Assembly (NCBI GenBank): GCA_964600785.1
Contig: CAZRKH010000127.1
Span: 1-64,000 of the forward strand
Direction of reading: 5' to 3'
DNA length: 64,000 nt
From: M30B53 sp964600785
GTDB taxonomy: Bacteria > Planctomycetota > Planctomycetia > Pirellulales > UBA1268
Made by a program: the position numbers and the translations under genes. Numbering within the stretch: the stretch's first letter is position 1; each line of letters starts with the position of its first letter. Positions 60,080 through 64,000 of this stretch are shown piece after piece. The notes below the pieces were generated by a model. It saw nothing but the letters and a program-made list of their open reading frames with translations. It searched no databases and had not been told where the DNA came from.

Positions 60080-60832
60080 CTAGCGTTCGTCGGCGGTGAG
60101 AGGGTCGCGGCAGCCCGCCTCGGCGAAGCCCGCCGCCCGCAGCGTGCAGGCGTCGCAGGCCCCGCAGGGTCGGCCGTCGTCGGCGGGATCGTAGCAGCTC
60201 GTCGTCAGGCCGTAGTCGACGCCGAGGTCGAGCCCCAGCCGGATGATCTCGGCCTTCGTCATCCGCTGCAGCGGGGTCACGATCTCGATCGGCACCCCTT
60301 CCACGCCGGCCTTCGTCGCCAGCCTCGCGGCTCTGGCAAAGGCCTCGATGAACTCCTCGCGGCAGTCGGGATAGCCGCTGTAGTCGATGGCGTTGACGCC
60401 GATCACGATGCCCGTCGCGTGGCGGGTTTCGGCCATCGCCAGGGCGAGTGAGAGCAGCACCATGTTGCGGGCCGGCACGTAGGTTTCCGGAATTCCGTCG
60501 CCGATCGCGGCCTCGTCGCGGTGCTTGGGCACGGCGATCGACGGGTCGGTCAGGCCGCTGCCGCCGAAGGCCGCCAGGTCGATCTGCAGCGTGAGGTGGT
60601 CGCTGATCCCCAGGGCGGTGGCCAGCTGCCGCGCCCGGTCGAGTTCGACCGCATGCCGCTGTCCGTAGTCCACCGAGATCGCCGAGAGCCGCCAGCCCTC
60701 GTTGACCGCCCATGCGGCGGCGGTGGCCGAGTCGAGCCCGCCGGAGAGCAGCACCACGCCACGGCGGGCGGTGCTGTCGCCGCCGGTTTGCCGCGGCTGG
60801 CGGGGGCTCGCTTCATGCCGCCGATCGTTCAT
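60080..60832 (-). CDS. queC: 7-cyano-7-deazaguanine synthase
   Basis: QueC converts CDG to preQ0 with ATP and ammonia. The 250-residue protein has the N-type ATP pyrophosphatase motif LLSGGLDSATA, VDYGQRHAVELDRA, PARNMVLLSLALAMAE, and C-terminal zinc ligands in GRPCGACDACTLRAAGF with a further Cys in TSCYDP. Its start is 75 nt from the divergent queF start, so a shared control region is likely. Confidence 0.96.
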   Translation of the reverse strand: MNDRRHEASPRQPRQTGGDSTARRGVVLLSGGLDSATAAAWAVNEGWRLSAISVDYGQRHAVELDRARQLATALGISDHLTLQIDLAAFGGSGLTDPSIAVPKHRDEAAIGDGIPETYVPARNMVLLSLALAMAETRHATGIVIGVNAIDYSGYPDCREEFIEAFARAARLATKAGVEGVPIEIVTPLQRMTKAEIIRLGLDLGVDYGLTTSCYDPADDGRPCGACDACTLRAAGFAEAGCRDPLTADER

Positions 60833-60907
60833 GGCACAATCCTGTTCCCGGGCGTTCGTCCACGGCTTCCGTCCGGCACCGTTCGTTTCACCGTCTGCGA
60901 GTTTTTC

Positions 60908-61324
60908 ATGGCCGACACCCCGACGCCACCCGCCGCCTCAATTTCCCGGTCGGGGCCCTCCCGCGACCTCCTCGAGACGTTCGAGAATCGGTTTCCGGGC
61001 CGCGACTTTTTGATCGAGATCGTGGCCCCGGAGTTCACCTCGCTCTGCCCGAAGACCGGCCAGCCCGATTTCGGGTCGCTCACACTGCGGTACGTGCCCG
61101 ATCGGCTCTGCGTCGAACTCAAGAGCTTCAAAATGTATCTCCAGGCCTTCCGCAACGAGGGGATCTTCTACGAGCATGTCACCAATCGGATTCTCGACGA
61201 CCTCGTGGCTGCGATCACACCGCGGCGGATGACACTCTTGGCCTGCTTCACACCGCGGGGCGGGATCCGTTCGCGGATCGTCGTCTCCCATCCGGCTGGC
61301 GAGCACCTGCCGCCGCACGACTGA
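60908..61324 (+). CDS. queF: NADPH-dependent 7-cyano-7-deazaguanine reductase
   Basis: QueF reduces preQ0 to preQ1. The 138-residue protein is the short type. It shows the catalytic Cys47 in FTSLCPKTGQPDFG, the preQ0 reductase block ELKSFKMYLQAFRNEGIFYEH and the C-terminal TPRGGIRS. It is divergent from queC. Together queE-queC and queF give preQ1 from CPH4. queD is not in the window. Confidence 0.95.
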   Translation: MADTPTPPAASISRSGPSRDLLETFENRFPGRDFLIEIVAPEFTSLCPKTGQPDFGSLTLRYVPDRLCVELKSFKMYLQAFRNEGIFYEHVTNRILDDLVAAITPRRMTLLACFTPRGGIRSRIVVSHPAGEHLPPHD

Positions 61325-61453
61325 GCGACTCCGGAGCACGAAGCCGCGGGCCTCGTCGGCTGGTTGCACAGCCGCAGGTGTCGGCCCACAATGTCGCTCT
61401 TCGACCGTGGCCTCGTAACGGCCCGCATTCCCGCTCCTCGCAAGGGTCCCGCC

Positions 61454-62509
61454 ATGGCCAGGTCACCTGGTGTTCTGCTTTCGGCGCTCGCCGACGAAGC
61501 TGCCTTCCATCTCACCGCGACTGAGCAGTTCGCGGTGATGGCGGCGCTGGGCCTCGAGTATTACAGCCTCCGCTTCATCGACGTCGGCAAAGGCGTGCGG
61601 AACGTGATGAAGCTCAGCCTCGGTGAGATCCGCACGGTTCGCCGGCTGGAGGATGAATACGGCCTGAATGTCGCCTCGATCGCCTCCCCGATCGGCAAGG
61701 TCAAACTGGTCGATGTCGACGACGGCACCACCAATCGCTACGTGCCGTTCAAGCGGTATCTCTCCGGCGAGGTCGCCAAGGCCTGTGAGCTTGCCCACGC
61801 CTTCGAGACCAAGCTGATCAGGGGCTTCTCCTTCTACCCGCCCCGCGATGCCGATCCGAGAGATTTCCTCGACGAGGCCTGCGACCGCATCGGCCAGATC
61901 GCCGAGGCATGCCATCGTTCCGACCTGACCTTCGGTCTGGAAGTCGAGGCCAACCTCGTGGGCCGCAACGGACAGCTGCTCGCCGAGATTTACCGCCGCG
62001 TGAACCATCCCGGGCTGGTGCTCGTCTTTGATGCGGCCAACCTGATCGTCCAGGGCTATTCACCGGCGGAGGTGTTCCGGCAGTGGGAGGCGATGAAGCC
62101 CGGCCTCGGCTGGGTGCACATCAAGGACTACCGTCCGCCGAGGCGACCGCGGAAAGCCGCCGGGAGTCGTGGTGGGGCCCGCTCGCTGAAGGGCGGCCAT
62201 GTCGAGGAGGATCAGCTGGCCCACTTCGTGCCGGCTGACCTCGGCGCGGCCAACCACGGGCAGATCCTCGCCGATTTGGCCGGGATGCTGCCGAAGCTCA
62301 GCCGCTCGCTCCAGCGGCGGGGGATTCCGGGGGTCTTCCTCGATCTCGAGCCGCACGTACGCGGCGGCGGCCAGTTTGGCGGAACGAGCGGCCCCGACGG
62401 GATGGGCATCGCCCTGCGTGGGCTCTGCCGCGTGCTCGATGCGGCGGGCCTGCCCTACCACTTGCGGGATTTCGACGATCTTCTCGCGGCGCGGGGGCTG
62501 GCCGGCTGA
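61454..62509 (+). CDS. Sugar phosphate isomerase/epimerase (TIM-barrel, AP endonuclease family 2)
   Basis: The 351-residue protein is a TIM-barrel of the xylose isomerase-like group: LEYYSLRFIDVGKG near the N-terminus, FGLEVEANLVG with a metal-ligand Glu, LVFDAANLIVQGYSP, WVHIKDYRPP with a His-x-Lys-Asp ligand set and GVFLDLEPHVRGGGQFGG near the C-terminus. Substrate is unknown. ATG 61454 has aaggg before it; the longer frame to 61364 lacks support. It lies 27 nt before the radical SAM gene. Confidence 0.75.
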   Translation: MARSPGVLLSALADEAAFHLTATEQFAVMAALGLEYYSLRFIDVGKGVRNVMKLSLGEIRTVRRLEDEYGLNVASIASPIGKVKLVDVDDGTTNRYVPFKRYLSGEVAKACELAHAFETKLIRGFSFYPPRDADPRDFLDEACDRIGQIAEACHRSDLTFGLEVEANLVGRNGQLLAEIYRRVNHPGLVLVFDAANLIVQGYSPAEVFRQWEAMKPGLGWVHIKDYRPPRRPRKAAGSRGGARSLKGGHVEEDQLAHFVPADLGAANHGQILADLAGMLPKLSRSLQRRGIPGVFLDLEPHVRGGGQFGGTSGPDGMGIALRGLCRVLDAAGLPYHLRDFDDLLAARGLAG

Positions 62510-62536
62510 TATCCTCGGAGGTCGAGGAGATTCGGC

Positions 62537-63856
62537 ATGAGCGAGCAGACCGAGCCGGGCGGCTATTTCGTCGCCAACTACCCGCCCTTCGACCGCTGGA
62601 CAGCCGATGCGGTCGGTGAGGTGGCCCATGCCTTCGACCGACCGCCGACCGCGGTGCCGCTGGGTCTCTACCTGCACATCCCATTCTGCCGCAAGCGGTG
62701 CAAGTTCTGCTACTTCCGCGTCTATACAGACAAGGCGGCAGGCGATGTCGAGCGGTATACGCAAGCCCTGGTGCGAGAGGCGGAGCTGGCCGCGAAAAAG
62801 CCGGCGGTCGCCGGCCGGCCATTGCGATACGTCTACTTCGGCGGCGGCACCCCGTCTTTCCTCAGCGTCCGGCAGCTGGAGCGTCTCGTCGAGGGGCTCC
62901 ACGGCAGCTTCGGCTGGGACGCTGCGGAAGAGGTGACGTTTGAGTGCGAGCCGGGAACTCTCTCCGAGCCGAAGGTGCGGGCCCTCGCCGAGCTTGGAAT
63001 GACCCGCATCAGTTTGGGTGTGGAGAACTTCGACGACGACATCCTGCGGGCCAACGGGCGGGCCCATCTCTCCGCCGAGATCGAGCGGGCCTGGGGCTGG
63101 ATTCGCGAGGCCGGGTTTCCAAGCACCAACGTCGATTTGATTGCGGGAATGGTCGGCGAGACCGACACCTCTTGGCGGGCCACGCTCGAGCGGACGCTCG
63201 CGATGGAGCCCGACAGCGTCACGATCTACCAGATGGAACTGCCCCACAACACCACCCTGGTCCATGATTGGAAGCAATCAGGCGTGCCGGCCCCGGTGGC
63301 CGACTGGCCGACGAAACGCCGCTGGGTCGGCGAGGCATTCGACCGCTTCCTCGCCGCTGGCTATTCGATCTCCAGTGGCTACACGCTCGTCCGCGATCCC
63401 GAGCGGGTGCAGTTTCGCTACCGCGACATGCTCTGGGAGGGGAGCGACCTGGTTGCCCTCGGCGTGGCAAGTTTCGGGCATCTCTCGGGCGTCCACTATC
63501 AAAATGCCGTCCACTGGGAGCCGTACCTTGAAACGGTCGAGGCGGGCTGCCTGCCCATCACCCGGGGCCTGGTTCTCTCTCCACGGGAGCGGCTGATCCG
63601 CGAAATGGTGCTCTGTCTCAAGCGGGGCGGCCTCGATACCGGGCGGCTGGCGGCGAAGCATGGGGTGGACGTGCTCGAGGAATGGTCCGAGGTGTGGCAG
63701 GGGCTCGAGGCGGAGGGGCAGATTGAGCTGTGCGACGGCCAGCCTCGGCTCACCCGCCGCGGCCTGCTGCGGGTCGATTCGCTGGTGCCGCGGTTTTTCG
63801 AGCCTGCCGCGGGGGTGAATCCGCCGACAATCCGGCAGCTTTCTACCGGCAGTTAG
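62537..63856 (+). CDS. HemW/HemN-like radical SAM protein
   Basis: The 439-residue protein has the radical SAM motif Cys51-x3-Cys55-x2-Cys58 in FCRKRCKFCYF, then YFGGGTPSFL, SLGVENFDDDIL and TIYQMELP. The fourth Cys of true HemN is Phe60 here, as in HemW. It could be a heme chaperone, but the family also has members in other pathways. It is 27 nt after the isomerase gene, so a shared pathway is possible. The C-terminal winged-helix part is present. Confidence 0.8.
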   Translation: MSEQTEPGGYFVANYPPFDRWTADAVGEVAHAFDRPPTAVPLGLYLHIPFCRKRCKFCYFRVYTDKAAGDVERYTQALVREAELAAKKPAVAGRPLRYVYFGGGTPSFLSVRQLERLVEGLHGSFGWDAAEEVTFECEPGTLSEPKVRALAELGMTRISLGVENFDDDILRANGRAHLSAEIERAWGWIREAGFPSTNVDLIAGMVGETDTSWRATLERTLAMEPDSVTIYQMELPHNTTLVHDWKQSGVPAPVADWPTKRRWVGEAFDRFLAAGYSISSGYTLVRDPERVQFRYRDMLWEGSDLVALGVASFGHLSGVHYQNAVHWEPYLETVEAGCLPITRGLVLSPRERLIREMVLCLKRGGLDTGRLAAKHGVDVLEEWSEVWQGLEAEGQIELCDGQPRLTRRGLLRVDSLVPRFFEPAAGVNPPTIRQLSTGS

Positions 63857-63976
63857 CCGTGACCCGCTCTGGACGGTTCCCATGTGGGAAGCAAGACTTG
63901 CGTCGAGCTGAGCAGGCCTGAAATCGGTTCGGCCGGCCCTTGGACTGCCGGCGCGACAGCCTTTTGTGAGGTCGAT

Positions 63977-64000
63977 GTGAGCCAGGTTGGCCGTTCGGAA
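63977..64000 (+). CDS. Possible start of a further gene, cut by the window edge
   Basis: After the radical SAM gene, 120 nt contain no gene. A GTG at 63977 with gaggt about 5 nt before it opens eight codons (MSQVGRSE) to the window edge. This could be the start of a gene, but eight codons give no identity. Confidence 0.2.

Noticed and set aside
58965..60713. Minus-strand frame of 582 codons
   Set aside because: It overlaps queE and queC in another frame, and low-complexity sequence dominates.

Overview
This 64 kb window is GC-rich, densely packed bacterial chromosome, most likely from a planctomycete of the Pirellulales type. This is an inference from gene content, since there is no rRNA here. 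The signs are a PEP-CTERM-anchored secreted protein, a BON-domain protein with a Tyr/Pro-rich tail beside a Cys/His-rich lipoprotein, an ExbB-ExbD pair followed by an alpha-toroid protein, fused AroD-AroE, a response regulator-adenylate cyclase, and an outer-membrane barrel protein. The cell is Gram-negative in plan (OmpA lipoprotein, heptosyltransferase-like GT9, ExbBD, LolD-like ABC module). Four tRNA genes are present (Gln-CTG, Ala-TGC, Ile-GAT, Val-CAC). I see no CRISPR array, no rRNA and no intact insertion sequence.

Layout. 0-5 kb: a gene-poor left edge with a possible transposase remnant and a structured repeat, then purC, aroC, an envelope protein and a fatty acid desaturase. 5-10 kb: rpsO-pnp with a structured leader, then a histidine kinase and an NtrC-type regulator. 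10-18 kb: mutL, aroDE, aroK, a Cys-less prepilin-peptidase-like protein, an OmpA lipoprotein, hisH and cysE, all on the plus strand. 17.8-26 kb: a complete ATP synthase operon on the minus strand (atpZ-I-B-E-F-H-A-G-D-C), preceded by a response regulator-adenylate cyclase gene in the same direction. 27-34 kb: tRNA-Gln, an FHA-GAF-PP2C phosphatase, an orphan PAS kinase, a BON protein, uvrB, a ComEA-like protein and nadC. 35-38 kb: a lower-GC island with a PEP-CTERM protein, a barrel protein and rpsU. 38-42.5 kb: a cyclic-nucleotide-binding MscS channel overlapping a class II cyclic nucleotide phosphodiesterase, then typA and two tRNAs. 42.7-51 kb: an envelope block (TlpA-like protein, BON protein, lipoprotein, ExbB, ExbD, TonB-like toroid protein, two TatA). 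51-64 kb: tRNA-Val, an RRM protein, rpsR, a thioesterase, an ABC exporter pair, the second repeat copy, a GT9, a duplicated membrane protein, queE/queC/queF, a TIM-barrel isomerase and a HemW/HemN-like radical SAM protein.

How the genes work together. Four shikimate steps (aroD, aroE, aroK, aroC) are present. Three queuosine steps (queE, queC, queF) make preQ1 from the QueD product. The adenylate cyclase, the CNB-gated channel and the phosphodiesterase together suggest a cAMP circuit tied to osmotic or ion control. The most promising undescribed material is (1) the channel-phosphodiesterase unit, (2) the 45-50 kb envelope module, (3) a 120-130 nt three-hairpin repeat present twice, (4) a TypA whose P-loop lysine is replaced by asparagine, and (5) an rpsO leader with two hairpins and a duplicated start region.
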